DNA of 64,000 nt, from assembly GCA_001972305.1 (NCBI GenBank), contig BDDD01002245.1:62001-126000 (forward strand), given 5' to 3'. Origin of the DNA: Cephalotus follicularis. Lineage: Eukaryota; Streptophyta; Magnoliopsida; Oxalidales; Cephalotaceae. Under the pieces are notes generated by a model, which saw only the letters and a list, made by a program, of their open reading frames with translations, ran no database searches and was not told where the DNA came from. Every line of letters starts with the position of its first letter. Within the stretch, counting starts at the first letter, position 1. A program made the translations under genes and the position numbers. Positions 34,390-46,567 of the stretch are shown here, piece by piece.

Positions 34390-34510
34390 ATCTGGAGGAT
34401 GCTTTTACTGTGGTCGTACCGGCCACCAACAGAAGGATTGCTGGAAGTTCAATGGCTGGTGTTTGAGGTGCGGGGTACCGGGTCATTCGGTCAAGGACTG
34501 CCCAAAGAGT
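34390..34510 (+). pseudogene. Element D nucleocapsid zinc knuckles
   Basis: The DNA encodes CFYCGRTGHQQKDCW and [16 protein letters not shown], two CCHC RNA-binding knuckles at the gag end. The equivalent in E is near 45488. Confidence 0.8.
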
Positions 34511-34697
34511 TCTGCTACAGAAGCCTACTGGGCCGGGGAGCAGCAGTGGTGCGGCTGCGGGACCATCACAGAGGAGGGATATCGGCAAGGGCATCGCAAA
34601 ACGTAGAATTTTTGTACTTGCTCAGACTGAGGTTCCAGAGTCGACTTCCGTTGTTGGAGGTACTCTGTATATATATGGTTATTCTACTAGAGTACTG

Positions 34698-35486
34698 ATG
34701 GATTCAGGAGCATCACATTCATTCATATCTGCACATTTTGCATCTTGCATAAATGTTACCCCTAACTGCATGTCTTATATACTTGATGTGAGCACACCGA
34801 CTGGGACTTCTATGTATACTGACTCGGTATATAGGAGTTGTGAGATGTCTATGGCAGGCATCCCTTTATATGTAGATTTGATTGTACTGCCTATCCGTGA
34901 CTTTGATGTGATATTGGGGATGGATTGGCTATCGGCACACCATGCTCGTATGGATTGCTACCATAAGACTGTGGATTTTTGTCTGCCCGACAGAACGACT
35001 TTTCAGTTCAAGGGAGACAAGGGATTCTCAACACCGATCATATCTTTTATCCGAGCATCGAGATACCTAGAGAAGGGATGCGAGGGATATTTGGCATATG
35101 TTATTGATCGAAGAAAGGAGAAAGGCTTGAGCTTGGGGGAAATTCCAGTTGTGTGCGAATTTCCGGATGTGTTTCCTGACGACTTGGGGTCCTTACCACC
35201 CAAGAGGAGTATGGAGTTCGTTATTGATATTGTCCCTGGAACGGCTCCTATCTCTAAATCACCCTATCGGATGGCTCCGGTTGAGTTGCAAGAGCCGAAG
35301 CTACAGTTACAAGACCTGATTGATAAGGGTTTTGTAAGACCCAGTGTCTCTCCATGGGGTGCACCAGTACTGTTCGTCAAGAAGAAAGATGGGTCGATGA
35401 GGCTCTGTATCGATTACCGAATGTTGAACAAAGCAACTATCAAGAATAAATATCCTTTACCCCACATTGAGGATTTGTTTGACTAG
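34698..35486 (+). CDS. Element D protease and start of reverse transcriptase
   Basis: The active-site box [14 protein letters not shown] is at the start and [19 protein letters not shown] closes the protease. The linker [20 protein letters not shown] leads to RT with [20 protein letters not shown] and [20 protein letters not shown]. Upstream of the box there is more protease-leading sequence in DNA. Confidence 0.92.
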   Translation: MDSGASHSFISAHFASCINVTPNCMSYILDVSTPTGTSMYTDSVYRSCEMSMAGIPLYVDLIVLPIRDFDVILGMDWLSAHHARMDCYHKTVDFCLPDRTTFQFKGDKGFSTPIISFIRASRYLEKGCEGYLAYVIDRRKEKGLSLGEIPVVCEFPDVFPDDLGSLPPKRSMEFVIDIVPGTAPISKSPYRMAPVELQEPKLQLQDLIDKGFVRPSVSPWGAPVLFVKKKDGSMRLCIDYRMLNKATIKNKYPLPHIEDLFD

Positions 35487-36176
35487 TTGCAGGGATCGAG
35501 GGTGTTTTCTAAGCTCGATTTGAGATCGGGTTACCACCAGTTGAGAGTAAGGGAAGGAGACATTGAGAAGACTGCCTTCCGAACATGGTATGGCCACTAC
35601 GAGTTCTTGGTGATGCCGTTTGGTGTTACCAATGCACCGGCAGCTTTCATGTCATTGATGAATGACGTATTTCAACCTTACCTAGACCAGTTTGTTGTGG
35701 TATTTATTGATGATATACTGGTATATTCGAGGAGTGAGGAGGAGCACACTCAACATCTGAGGATGGTATTGCAGGTTCTCAGAGAACACCGATTGTACGC
35801 CAAGTTCGGCAAATACGAGTTCTGGCTTGACCATGTGATCTTTCTCGGTCACATAGTATCTGGAGAAGGCTTGACGATGGATCCGTCAAAGACTGAAGTA
35901 GTGAGAGACTGGCCGCAACCAAAGAATGTGACGGAGGTGCGCAGTTTCCTTGGTTTGGCGGGATATTACCGGAGGTTTATCCAGAACTTTTCACGGATAG
36001 CCAAACCTTTGACCAGACTGACCCAGAAAAAGACTCTTTTCATCTGGAATGATGACTGTGAGGCTAGTTTTTGTCAGGTGAAGGACCGGTTAGTTTCCGC
36101 TCCTATCTTGGCATTACCTGAGGGTAATGAAGGCTTTGCCGTGTACAGTGATGCATCGGGTAAGGCTGTGTATTGA
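35487..36176 (+). CDS. Element D reverse transcriptase core and connection
   Basis: [15 protein letters not shown], the [20 protein letters not shown] box and the catalytic [13 protein letters not shown] are present in order. [20 protein letters not shown] and [17 protein letters not shown] follow, then the first RNase H strand ([11 protein letters not shown]). Confidence 0.93.
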   Translation: MQGSRVFSKLDLRSGYHQLRVREGDIEKTAFRTWYGHYEFLVMPFGVTNAPAAFMSLMNDVFQPYLDQFVVVFIDDILVYSRSEEEHTQHLRMVLQVLREHRLYAKFGKYEFWLDHVIFLGHIVSGEGLTMDPSKTEVVRDWPQPKNVTEVRSFLGLAGYYRRFIQNFSRIAKPLTRLTQKKTLFIWNDDCEASFCQVKDRLVSAPILALPEGNEGFAVYSDASGKAVY

Positions 36177-36306
36177 TGCAGCGAGGTAGAGTGATTGCAT
36201 ATGCCTCGAGGAAGCTGAAACCGTATGAAGAAAATTACCCAACTCATGACCTTGAACTTGCAGCTATTATCTTCGTCTTCAGAAGTGGAGACACTACCTT
36301 TATGGG

Positions 36307-36900
36307 GTGCAGTTTGAGATCTTTACCGATCACAAAAGCTTGAGGTATCTGTTTTGTCAAGATACACTGAACATGAGGCAACGCAGATGGGTAGAATTCT
36401 TCAATGATTATGACTGCAGCGTACAGTATCACCCAGGGAAAGCGAATGTGGTTGTTGATGCCTTGAGCTGCAAGGCTATGCTTGCTAGTACCATGGTGTC
36501 ACAATGGAAGATGTTGGAAGACTTCCGAGAATGGTCTCCATTCAATCAGTCACCGGGGATCTTCCTAGCCGACATGTGGGTAGAACCAGTGTTACTACAT
36601 CGCATCAAAGATGCACAACCACATGATCCTGAACTGCAGAGGATTCGAGAGAATCCGGATTCGGAGTCTGATTTTAGAGTGCACGAAGACGGTATTATGA
36701 GATATCGGGGACGTGTATGTCTTCCGAATGAGCCTAGAGTGAAGGATCAGCTACTCCGCTGGGCTCATAAATCCCTGTACAGTATTCATCCGGGTAGCAC
36801 GAAGATGTATCAAGACATGAAGAAATGTTACTGGTGGCCTGGCATGAAGCGGGAGATCGCTGGAGTATATGGCAAGGTGTTTGACTTGCCAGACTGTTAA
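36307..36900 (+). CDS. Element D RNase H and integrase zinc finger start
   Basis: [15 protein letters not shown] and [18 protein letters not shown] are the RNase H closing segments. The linker has [20 protein letters not shown]. The zinc-finger histidines are in [20 protein letters not shown]. It overlaps the integrase frame at 36869. Confidence 0.9.
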   Translation: MQFEIFTDHKSLRYLFCQDTLNMRQRRWVEFFNDYDCSVQYHPGKANVVVDALSCKAMLASTMVSQWKMLEDFREWSPFNQSPGIFLADMWVEPVLLHRIKDAQPHDPELQRIRENPDSESDFRVHEDGIMRYRGRVCLPNEPRVKDQLLRWAHKSLYSIHPGSTKMYQDMKKCYWWPGMKREIAGVYGKVFDLPDC

Positions 36901-38011
36901 GGCCGAGCACCAGAGACCAGCAGGTTTGCTGCAGCCTTTGCCCATTCCGGAGTGGAAGTGGGAACATGTTACGATGGATTTCGTTTTGGGTTTTCCTCTG
37001 ACTCAGAACCGTCATAATGTCGTGTGGGTTATCGTGGATAGACACACCAAATCAGCACACTTTCTGCCTACACATGTTACTGATCCTGCGAGCAAGCTAG
37101 CTCGATTGTATGTGAAGGAGATAGTGAGATTGCACGGTGTTCCAGTCAGTATTGTATGCGACAGAGATGCAATCTTCACTTCCAACTACTGGAAGAGATT
37201 CCAGTCAGCGTTTGGGACGAAGCTGAACTTGAGTACCGCCTTTCACCCTCAGATTGATGGGCAGTCTGAGCGTACCATCCATACCTTGGAGGATATGCTG
37301 CGGGCTTGCGTTATTGATTTTGCTGGTACCTCGGAGGATCACATCCCTCTGATAGAGTTTTCCTACAATAATAGCTATCACTCCAGTATCGGCATGGCAC
37401 CGTTTGAGGCACTATATGGGAGGAAGTGCAGATCTCCTGTGTGTTGGGATGAGGTCGGGCAGCAACCTTTACTCGGGACTGAGTTGGTTGAAGAAACCTC
37501 AGAGAAGATAAGGACAATCAAGAAGAAGCTGCTTGCTGCTCAGAATCGGCAGAAGAGCTATACTGACAGTGTGAGAAGGCCTCTGACCTTTAACGTGGGC
37601 GATCATGTGTTCTTGAAGGTTTCACTGTGGAAGGGCGTTCAAAGGTTCGGAAAGAAGGGCAAAGTAGCTCCGCGCTACATTCGTCCTTTTGAGATTTTGG
37701 AAAGAGTCAGGGAGGTAGCTTATCAGCTTGCCTTACCTCCTGCACTGTCAAACGTGCATGACGTCTTTCATATATCTATGTTGAGGAGATATATCCCGGA
37801 CTCGTCACATGTCCTGGGCTATGATACTGTTCCAGTACAAGATGATCTATCTTGTGAGGAGTTGCCTGTGCGGATTCTCGATCAGAAGACGCAGACTTTG
37901 AGGAACCATACCATCTCCATGGTCAAGGTTCTATGGCAGTTTCACAAACCTGATGAGGCGACTTGGGAGCGTGAGGAGGGCATCCGAGAACGCTACCAGC
38001 ACTTGTTCTAG
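36869..38011 (+). CDS. Element D integrase with chromodomain
   Basis: 380 residues. Finger cysteines are in [16 protein letters not shown]. The core follows with MDFVLGFPLTQNRHNVVW, VIVDRHTKSAHF (D), SIVCDRDAIFTSNYW (D) and [17 protein letters not shown] (E). The GPY/F module is FGKKGKVAPRYIRPFEILER and VHDVFHISMLRRYIPDSSHV. The end, VLWQFHKPDEATWEREEGIR, is the chromodomain-like tail. Confidence 0.94.
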   Translation: MARCLTCQTVKAEHQRPAGLLQPLPIPEWKWEHVTMDFVLGFPLTQNRHNVVWVIVDRHTKSAHFLPTHVTDPASKLARLYVKEIVRLHGVPVSIVCDRDAIFTSNYWKRFQSAFGTKLNLSTAFHPQIDGQSERTIHTLEDMLRACVIDFAGTSEDHIPLIEFSYNNSYHSSIGMAPFEALYGRKCRSPVCWDEVGQQPLLGTELVEETSEKIRTIKKKLLAAQNRQKSYTDSVRRPLTFNVGDHVFLKVSLWKGVQRFGKKGKVAPRYIRPFEILERVREVAYQLALPPALSNVHDVFHISMLRRYIPDSSHVLGYDTVPVQDDLSCEELPVRILDQKTQTLRNHTISMVKVLWQFHKPDEATWEREEGIRERYQHLF

Positions 38012-38040
38012 ATTGATTTTAATTCCGAGGACGAAATTCC

Positions 38041-38056
38041 TTGAAGGAGGGGTGGA
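38041..38056 (+). other. Element D polypurine tract
   Basis: TTGAAGGAGGGGTGGA directly before the 3' LTR, preceded by GAGGACGAAATTCC, the usual context for this group. Confidence 0.9.
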
Positions 38057-40899
38057 TGTAACGCCCGAGATTTTCATGTATTATAATTTCACAATGTAAT
38101 TGTACTTTTAAATTGTGGAATTAATAAAGGATGGATTTTCCGAATTTGGTGATGTTTTCCCATCCCTATTATGTTGAATTATTGTGTTAAATGCTAAAAG
38201 AATGTTAAAAGGGTAAAACGACGCACTTCTGGGGAAAACACGCCGACGCCTTTAGGATCACGTCGACGCCTTTGAGGCAAAATGGCTCACGTAGCTGAAT
38301 GCACATGCACATCGATCTGGACTAGGACATCGACGTCCTTGTGTAATATTGATAAAAGACATCAACGTCTTTGGAAAGATGTCGACGCGTTAACTTCGAA
38401 TGCCATGCATGTTACTCTTCTGAAAAATAACGTGCGAGGGGAAATCGAGATGGGGCTTTTGCAGGCGCCTTGATGCATGGGTTAGGACGTGTTGGGCATG
38501 CACCTTACTCCCTAACCTGCATGACTGAACTTATGTGGACAAGTGTGGCTTGTGTGTGCGTACATGCAACAAATGCAAGAAGAATAGAACATGTGTGCAT
38601 GCAAGGGATGGATAGAGTGATGGGGGCACTGTCTGGCATGAAGGACTAGGAAAACGAACCCAGCTGCTGCATGCAGAGATGGGAATGTACCCTAGGCACA
38701 TGTGACCTGCAACAAAAAAGGAAAAGGAAGAAGAAGGAGGGTGTATTGCATAAAAAGACAGCCTCCACCTCGTTACCTTGGGCTGTTATTGTTTGAGAAA
38801 GAACCAACACTTGAGAGAACACTGTGAGTGTGAGGAGACTGTAAGTAAAAGAGAGAAAACGTCCCCCCCATTGTTGAGCTTGGAGCTTGGAGCTTGGAGC
38901 TTGGAACTACTGGTGCAGCTACGAGACGGACCTAGAGGGGCTGCTGGGACCTGTTTGGGAACGAAAAGAGGTGGACCTTCTAGTTCCTAACTTGGGACAA
39001 AAGGTAGGGGAAAGCCATACTGTAATCTCGAGTTTGATATTCATGCATGGTCTATGGTTTTGGATGTATACAATGCATGATTCTTGAAATGATATTGTTA
39101 CTGGATTGATGCCATGATATGCTAGATATATTTTGAGTATCTGCATGTTGGTCTCTTGCCTTGATTACCCGTTATTATGCATGATTATGGGTTATTAAGG
39201 CCACTGTTTGTTAAGTCGTGAGGTAGAAGACGACTACTGTTGGAAAAGACATTGACGCCTTTTAAATAAACATCGACGTCTTTTTAGTTTTGCCTTGTTA
39301 CTGATTGAAAGGGATCGACGTCTATGGAAAGACATCGACGCCCTAGACTACCTACCTAGATTTTGACGTGAAAGACGTCGATACCTAAGGTTCCTACCTT
39401 AACGCGTCGACGCCGTCAACAATACGCTGTCGTTTTAAGGTTCCAGACCTTGAGCGTCGACGCGTATGAAATGACATCGACGCCTTCTATTGAGGAACGC
39501 ACTGACACTGAGACTTGGACATCGACGTTTGTTGGAAAAGACATCGACGCCTTTTGGAAAGACATCGACGTCTTTGTCACTGTTTGGGGTTTTCTTCATC
39601 CAATGATACTAAACCATCCCGATTCCTGTTAGGGTGCATTTGAGCATATGTATGCATTGCATATGCACTGTTTACTGCCTGATTGTATACTGTTTGTGAA
39701 TTGTTTATGATTTCTAAAGTATTGACATTTAGAGATGCATATATGAACTCGAAATATGATATTTTGAGTATGAAAATATGTATTGGTTAGATAACGTGTT
39801 TTCGACCGAACTGATAAACAATTTACATTACTGAAACTATTTGTATTTTCTACTGAAAATGTCTATTTTCAAATGTTGTCATTTTTGGAAACATTTTGGA
39901 AAACTACTGCCTGTTGTCGATCTAAACGATCATTACTGTTTACTGTACTATTACTGTTTAAATTCACTGTTTGCTCTGTGAATTTCTATGTGTTTGTGTT
40001 TGAGGTACTAGTTGCGTGGCGGAGGTTGCCAACGATGACTAGTGGTAGGGTTGTACCTAGGGGCCAGGAGCATGGCTAGGTGACTCACTGTACTGTTGCC
40101 TCGCTCGGTTGCCCGAAGTGGGGACCGGAGTGGGAGTGTAGCGTGGGGCCAGGAGTTGGCGGCGCTATACATACTGTTGTTATGGTCCTATGTGGACATA
40201 CTGACTGTTGTTGTGGTCCTATGTAGACATACTGTACTGTACTGTTTATTGGTCCTTTACGGACATTACTGTGATTGTTGATGTAGCCCTGGCCGGGTTA
40301 CGACTGTACTGTTACTGCATACGTATATTTCTTAATATATGTAACACTGATATTTTACTGTACCGATATACGTATATATTTTTTTTCATATACGTATAGA
40401 CTGGGTCTCCACTACACTGCATCATTTATGCATTTATATCATGACATGCATTATGTTGATCCCGAATTACTGTTATGACTTAGCCGAGTGAGGACAAAGG
40501 CTAACCCCCTACTTTACCGATTGATGCAGTGGACTGTTGGATTGGCATGGACGAAGATCAAGTCGTTATATTCTTGATTTTGTTTATCCTACAGTTTTGT
40601 ATTAAACCCATGTGGATTATGGTTTTGGGATGTACCAGTGTTATGGTTCTGTTTCTGAAGGAATTTTATATTATACTGTAATTCACGCTCCGTTTTATGG
40701 GCGATTAACCTTGATGACTTGTTTTTGGGTAGCGGGCGGTATGTGACGCACGTTACGTGTTACAGCTTATGAACTTGTTATGCTTCCGCAACAGTTATTC
40801 TTGGAAAAGTTTTAATTTTATGGTTTTTACATGAGCTGTATTTTATGTTAATTGCCTTTACCGCTTTAATTTCGCGTTTTCTATAAACGGGGTGTGACA
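38057..40899 (+). repeat. Element D 3' LTR (2843 bp)
   Basis: Matches 30513-33347 end to end. Motif clusters are at 38240-38400 and 39245-39575. Confidence 0.95.
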
Positions 40900-41665
40900 A
40901 GACATCTCAAGGCAAAGACGTCGATGTCTGTGCTGCGGAAACACAGATACAACACCCTGAAGCTCAAGACATCGACGTCCATGGGCTAGGGGTCGATGTC
41001 TTTGCTGGGCAGGGTCAAGTTTTGGGTAGAAAAATAGCCAATCTCATACCAAAATACAATTTAAAGCCATTCTTTGAAAACCAAGGTTTAAAATCAATCA
41101 TTTTAGGTTAGTAAAACTTGTTACAACCTTCAAAATTCAGTTTCAATCCTCCTAGATCAGTTAGATCAAGGAAATCAATAAAACCCTAGTTTTTCCAATT
41201 CAATGCAATACAATCACTCAATTCAATCAATTATGCAATTAAGCAATAGGCAATCAAGTAGGGATGCCCTACCTTTAACGAAGCTTCAAAAGTTGAGTTT
41301 ACGATCGGTCAAGGCCGGAAACACTCAAGAATCGGCTACTATGTCACTCAATCGGCAACCCACACTTGTAATCGGTCTCCTTGTTGAAGGAGATGCAATC
41401 CGGCTGCTAGGGAGATGGAGGGAGGCTGCCAGCAAGAGAGAGAGGGAGAAGATTAAGTGAAGTGAGAGGAATGGCTAAGGAATTGGCTTATATAGCCGAT
41501 TCCGCCAACTCTCCGAAACTCAGCCCAAAAATCCCGACTATACATGCATTTAACCAATACAATAACAATAGGTATAAGAATACCTCAATTCAATACAATT
41601 CGATACAGTACAATACGATACAATGTATGCATCAACAGTACAAAAGGGGAATTCGGGTCGTCACA
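40900..41665 (-). repeat. Element C 5' LTR, right part (after D)
   Basis: Resumes with AGACATCTCAAGGCAAAG, matching the left LTR at about 23385, and ends GGGTCGTCACA. The rest of the motif cluster is at 40905-41010. Confidence 0.92.
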
Positions 41666-41670
41666 TTAAC

Positions 41671-42790
41671 TCTTTCTGGGTGAAAATATTATTGAGGCTT
41701 TTGTGATTCGTGAAAATTTCACACTTTTCTCCATAAAGATAGTGTCGCCAAATCTTTAGTGCAAAGATGACTGCAGCCAGTTCAAGATCATGGGTAGGAT
41801 AATTCTGTTCATGCACTTTAAGTTGCCTAGAAGCATAAGCCATCACTTTTCCTTGTTGCATCAACACACAACCAAGCCCTTTGCGAGACGCATCGCTATA
41901 CACCACAAAGCCTTATGATGCAGATGGTAAGGCTAATATTGGTGCGTTCATCAATCTCTCCTTCAACTCCTAGGAACTCTACTCGTATTGGTCAGACCAT
42001 TCGAACTTGACATTCTTCTAAGTTAACCTTGTCAGAGGGTTCGCGATGCGAGAGAAATTTTCAACGAACCTTCTGTAGTAGCGTGCTAATCCAAGAAAAC
42101 TTCGTATCTCGGCTACCGTTGATGGTCTCTGCCACTCTCTTATCGCCTCTGTCTTAGTGAGGTCTACTGAGATACCTTCCCATGTGATCACGTGACCCAA
42201 AAAGGATATCTCTTCCATCTAAAATTGCCACTTGCTGAACTTAGCATACAGTTGTTCCCTCCTCAGCGTTTGCAGCACACTTGTCAAATGTTCTTCATGC
42301 TCCTATTGACTCTTTGAATACACCAGTATATCATCAATGATAACTATCACGAACTGGTCCAAAAATTTGTTGAATACCCTATTCATCAAATTCATAAATG
42401 CAGCTGGAGCATTTGTCAGTCCAACCGACATTACCAAAAACTCGTAATGTTCATATCTTGTCCGAAAAGAAGTTTTCGGTACATCCTCCTTCTTGACCTT
42501 TACTTGATGATAGCCCGATCGAAGGTCGATCTTTGAGAAATACCGAGCATTCTTAATCTAGTCAAATAAATCATCGATCCTTGGCAGTGGATACTTATTC
42601 TTGATGGTGACTCGATTTAATTATCGATAATTGATGTAGAGTCTCATCGTGCCATCTTTCTTTTTTTACGAACAACACCGGTGCACCCCATGGTGATACA
42701 CTCGGTTGGATAAATCCCTTATCAAGAAGCTCTTGCAACTGATTCTTCAATTCTTTCAACTAAGCTGGCGCCATACGACAGGGACTCTTC
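41671..42790 (-). pseudogene. Element B RNase H and reverse transcriptase, broken
   Basis: Continues the RNase H of B immediately after the target repeat of [20 protein letters not shown] and [18 protein letters not shown]-type sequence (41661-41906) is RNase [21 protein letters not shown] (42018-42218) is the RT connection. The remaining RT boxes to about 42760 are recognisable in DNA by comparison with element A. Confidence 0.85.
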
Positions 42791-42830
42791 AAAATTGGAG
42801 TCGTTCTGGGTACCAAATCAATCGCAAATT

Positions 42831-43400
42831 CTATCTCTCGATCAAGTGGTACACTAGGTAAATCTTTGAGAAAGCGTCTTCTATCTTCACATTCTCTTCA
42901 TTGGTGTCCACCACATATGCAAGATAACCCTCACAGCCGCTTCTTAATAATAGTTTAGCTTGAATTGTTGATATGAAGCTTAGAGGTTTACTAACTCCCG
43001 TACTTCGGAAAATAAAGTCGGGTTTACCAGGTATAGCAAACCTAACCTCCTTCTTCAAACAGTCAACACTAGCATGATTTTCCAAAACCCAATTCATGCC
43101 TAGTATGACATCAAAATTTAGGATTGCTAGAGGTACTAGGTCTACTAGCATGTTCCTATCACAAAGGTTTAGCTCACATGACCTATGCACCTTATCAGCT
43201 ATTAGGGTACTACCACTGGGTGTTTCAATGGCTAAACTTGTATCCAAATTTTGTGATCGGGTACTTAAATAATGCACAAAAAATAGGGACACAAATGAAT
43301 GTGTTGCTCCCGTATCAAACAATTCATGAGCAGTTTTAGAGCATACGGGAAAAGTACCTGTCACCACATCATTAGGATCTTCCACACATTCAGCTGTCAT
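42831..43400 (-). CDS. Element B protease
   Basis: 189 residues with the active-site box HELFDTGATHSFVSLFF and the closing strand NFDVILGMNWVLENHASVDC, closely parallel to element A at 3700-4330. RT follows on the left, gag on the right. Confidence 0.88.
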   Translation of the reverse strand: MTAECVEDPNDVVTGTFPVCSKTAHELFDTGATHSFVSLFFVHYLSTRSQNLDTSLAIETPSGSTLIADKVHRSCELNLCDRNMLVDLVPLAILNFDVILGMNWVLENHASVDCLKKEVRFAIPGKPDFIFRSTGVSKPLSFISTIQAKLLLRSGCEGYLAYVVDTNEENVKIEDAFSKIYLVYHLIER

Positions 43401-43832
43401 GGCGTATGTTCTAACCGGTGCTAGAGGTTGTTGAGCTCCACTCTCTCCCTGTCCTCACATTCTCGGTCACATACACTGATTTGACATATGACCTTCTTGA
43501 CCGCAATTGTAACATTTGATGGGTCGTTGATTCTGGGTTTGACCTTGTCCTTGCTTGCATTATCTTGCTTGATGTCCCGGTTTTCTACACTTATAATAGA
43601 TTCCTTTTCCTATCAGGCATTCCCCACGATGAGTCTTTCCGCACTGCAGACAGGGTTTACGGTGTCCTCCCCCATCAGATCTTCCTTTCTTGTTTTTATT
43701 ATTAGAGGATTCACCAGCCTTCCTCTTTCCTTGTCCTTGATCCGCTCGTTGTTGTTGATATCCTTGATTGTCGATTTCTATTCTCAGCGTGCACCTCAAA
43801 ACTGCTTAGTAGGTTCCCAGGACTTGCTCTAT
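43401..43832 (-). pseudogene. Element B gag C-terminal part with zinc knuckle
   Basis: Basic linker (KRKAGESSNNKNKKGRSDGG) and cysteine-rich knuckle segments (CLQCGKTHRGECL, YYKCRKPGHQAR). Homology to element A stops near 43832, where other sequence begins. Gag resumes at 63172. Confidence 0.82.
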
Positions 43833-44328
43833 GTTCACGTAAAAAGAATGTTTTAAAATTTATAACCGCAAGTGCACGGATCATGCAGTAACGGGTCGAA
43901 CACAGGGAAACGTAAACTAGTTGTAATCTATCCAACCTAGGCGAAGTATACCAATTTCAAGATAAATTATCAAACTAATGAATAAAAGCTAAGAAAATAT
44001 ATAATTAAAAAGCGGTTTTAGGGTTTAGAAACTCACCGTAGATTGCATTGAACAATTCCATGAAGTTGAATGATCATACCTTGATAATCAGCGGCAGCTA
44101 GGTCTATACGGAGTGCGGCATTGATGACAAGACGTATGAGTAGACATGCTAGGTGTATACGAAATACGGCACGATAACGGCGGCAAGACGTATGAGTAGA
44201 CATGCTAGGTCTATACGAAGTGTGTTCGTTGCGACAAATCGTATGAGTAGACTCCGTTGAATTGAGCACCATTTATTCACCAACTTTCAGCTTCACCGAC
44301 AAGATGTTTGTGGATTTTAATCAGACAG
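43833..44328. repeat. Left part of element F (LTR-like, non-coding)
   Basis: AT-rich, no protein. Contains the AAGTGCACGGATC and GTCGAACACAGGGAA words typical of Athila/TAT-type terminal regions, and the tandem repeat at 44098-44262. E homology begins near 44329. Confidence 0.5.
44098..44262. repeat. Three-unit tandem repeat (51-56 bp units)
   Basis: Units start CTAGGTCTATACG, CTAGGTGTATACG and CTAGGTCTATACG at about 44098, 44149 and 44205. Each ends near CGTATGAGTAGAC. The units are diverged from one another. Confidence 0.8.
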
Positions 44329-45488
44329 AAGAACTCGTAGTGACCATACCGTGTTCGGAAGGCAGTTTTCTCAATATCTCCTTCCCTCACCCTCAACTGG
44401 TGATATCCTGTTCTCAGATCAAGTTTCGAGAACACTCTCCCTCCTTGCAACTGGTCGAACAAATCATCGATGTGGGGTAAAGGATACTTGTTCTTAATAG
44501 TTGCCTTGTTCAACATTCTGTAGTCAATGCAGAGCCTCATCGACCCATCCTTTTTCTTGACGAACAATACCGGCGCACCCCATGGAGAAACACTAGGTCT
44601 TACAAAACCTTTATCAATCAGGTCTTGCAACTGCAGCTTCAGCTCTCGCAACTCAGCCGGAGCCATCCGATAGGGTGATTTAGAGATAGGACCCGTTCCA
44701 GGAACAAGATCAATAACGAACTCCATACTCCTCTTGGGTGGTAAGGATCCCAAGTCATCAGGAAACACATCCGGAAATTCGCACACAACTGGAATTTCCT
44801 CCAAGGTCAAGCCTTTCTCCTTCCTTCTATCAATAACATAAGCCAAATATCCCTCGCATCCCCTTTCCAGGTATCTCGATGCTCGGATAAAAGATATGAT
44901 CGGTGTAGAGAATCCCTTGTCTCCCTTGAACCGAAAAGTCGTTCCGTCGGGCAGACAAAAATCCACTGTCTTGTGGTAACAATCCATACGAGCACGGTGC
45001 GCCGATAGCCAATCCATCCCCAATATCACATCGAAGTCACGGATAGGAAGTACAATCAGGTCTGCATATAAAGGAATGTCTGCCATAGACATCTCACAAC
45101 TCCTATATACCGAGTCAGTATACATAGAAGTCCCAGTCGGTGTACTCACATCAAGTGTATAAGACAAGCAGTCAGGGGTGACATCTAAACAAGATGCAAA
45201 ATGTGCAGATATAAATGAATGCGATGCACCAGAATCCATCAGTACTCTAGCAGAATAACCACATATATACAGAGTACCTCCAACAACGGAAGTCGACTCT
45301 GGAACCTCAGTCTGAGCAAGTACAAAGACTCTATATTTTGCGATGCCCTTGCCGGTATCTCTCCTCTGTGAAGGTCCCGCAGCCGTACCAGTGCTGCTCC
45401 CCGGCCCAGTAGGTGCTGTAGCTGAACTCTTCGGGCAGTCTCTCACCGAATGGCCAGATGCTCCACACCTTAAACATAGCCCATTCAT
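44329..45488 (-). CDS. Element E zinc knuckle, protease and RT start
   Basis: Starts in a knuckle ([16 protein letters not shown]). The protease box is [15 protein letters not shown], closing at [21 protein letters not shown] begins with [20 protein letters not shown] and [20 protein letters not shown] and reaches [15 protein letters not shown]. Homology to D ends near 44329. It is very close to D at 34460-35620. Confidence 0.92.
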
Positions 45489-45574
45489 CCTCCAACAATC
45501 CTTCTGTAAGTGGCCCTTCCGACCACAGTGATAACAGGCTCTGGTCCCCGCATTACTCCCCTGACTAGGAGTCC

Positions 45575-46459
45575 TCAGTGTGGCAGTCTGCCCAAATCTG
45601 TTCTTCGATGACTTACTCGGAGAACCACTACCTTGCCATTTCGAAGAAGCTGGTCTTGTCGGTTCTGTTTAATTTGTTGCACCCGAGCCCTCTCTGCTCG
45701 GTCCTCACCGGATATGCTCTCAAGCAGTCTCGCCTTCTGTGCGACCTCTGAAAAGGTACCCAGCTCCATAGCCCTAATCATCGACCAAAGTTCCGGTCGC
45801 AAACCCTTCAAAAACCTCCTTATCTTCTTTACATCATCAGCTACCAGATATGGTGAGTGTCTGGATAGCTCCATGAATCTGGCCTGGTACTCGGCCACAG
45901 ACATCTCCCCTTGCCGTAACTCCAGAAGCTCACTCTCCCTCCGTTCTTGCTCCATCCGAGGTACATAGGAATCGAGGAACTCTGTCTGGAACCTCTCCCA
46001 TGTAGCGTCAAGTCCAGCTGACTCCCACTTTTCCTTGACCATTGCCCACCAGTGAGTGGCCTCTCCCCATAGACGGTACACGGCAAATTTCAGCTTCTGA
46101 GCATCGGTGCAGTCCATCACTGTGAAAATCTTCTCTAAATCTTGAAGCCATCTTTCAGCAATTGTGGCATCAAGTTCTCCCCGGAAACTAGGTGGATTCT
46201 GTCTCATGAATCTCTCGATGTCCCTTCTGAATTGACTACCATCCTCTCCCGGGCAATGATCGGGAGCTCTGTGTTGCGGTCGGGCTTGCGCGTAGTGATG
46301 GCGCATCTCTTCCGCGTTGGCCATATTAAAGGCCATCTGTTGCTGGAAGTAGTCAGCAATCCGGGTCATCGGATCTCTATTATCCTGAGGAACATTCACT
46401 CCCTCGGGGGCCTTGGCTCCAGCGGCCCTAGCCCTACCACGCGTTCTCCTTCGGTCCAT
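45575..46459 (-). CDS. Element E gag
   Basis: 294 residues from [20 protein letters not shown]. Capsid landmarks: [54 protein letters not shown] and [20 protein letters not shown]. It parallels D gag. The 100-bp leader and primer-binding site follow on the right. Confidence 0.92.
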   Translation of the reverse strand: MDRRRTRGRARAAGAKAPEGVNVPQDNRDPMTRIADYFQQQMAFNMANAEEMRHHYAQARPQHRAPDHCPGEDGSQFRRDIERFMRQNPPSFRGELDATIAERWLQDLEKIFTVMDCTDAQKLKFAVYRLWGEATHWWAMVKEKWESAGLDATWERFQTEFLDSYVPRMEQERRESELLELRQGEMSVAEYQARFMELSRHSPYLVADDVKKIRRFLKGLRPELWSMIRAMELGTFSEVAQKARLLESISGEDRAERARVQQIKQNRQDQLLRNGKVVVLRVSHRRTDLGRLPH

Positions 46460-46555
46460 ATGTTCCTATAAGAAGGACGATGGTTAGTCACGACTTTAGG
46501 AAAACAAGTTATTGATTGCCAAGGAACTTATCCAAGCTAAGCATATATGGAATAT

Positions 46556-46567
46556 GCTCTGATACCA
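46556..46567 (-). other. Element E primer-binding site
   Basis: TGGTATCAGAGC on the minus strand, exact tRNA-Met type, three bases from the LTR. Confidence 0.93.

Larger units (their letters stand above)
30513..40899 (+). mobile_element. Element D: near-complete Ty3/gypsy chromovirus (Tekay/Del-like), youngest in window
   Basis: A 10.4-kb element with LTRs at 30513-33347 and 38057-40899, both TGTAACGCC...GTGTGACA. The target duplication AGACA is exact on both sides (30508-30512, 40900-40904). PBS, gag, protease, RT, RNase H, integrase/chromodomain and PPT are all present in order on the plus strand. Two samples of the LTR pair differ at about 4% of sites by eye, pointing to an insertion within the last few million years at usual plant rates. 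It is broken at a handful of places, about four to six. Confidence 0.95.
21951..41665 (-). mobile_element. Element C: Ty3/gypsy chromovirus inserted in B, itself hosting D
   Basis: LTRs are at 21951-24190 and 29048-41665, the latter interrupted by D. The flanking 5-bp target repeats are TTAGC (21946-21950) and TTAAC (41666-41670), one base apart, and the host sequence on both sides is the RNase H of B. The interior is a minus-strand gypsy body with PPT, integrase/chromodomain, RNase H, RT, protease, gag and PBS. The LTRs differ at roughly a tenth of sites near their starts. It is broken, with about ten interruptions besides D. Confidence 0.92.
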
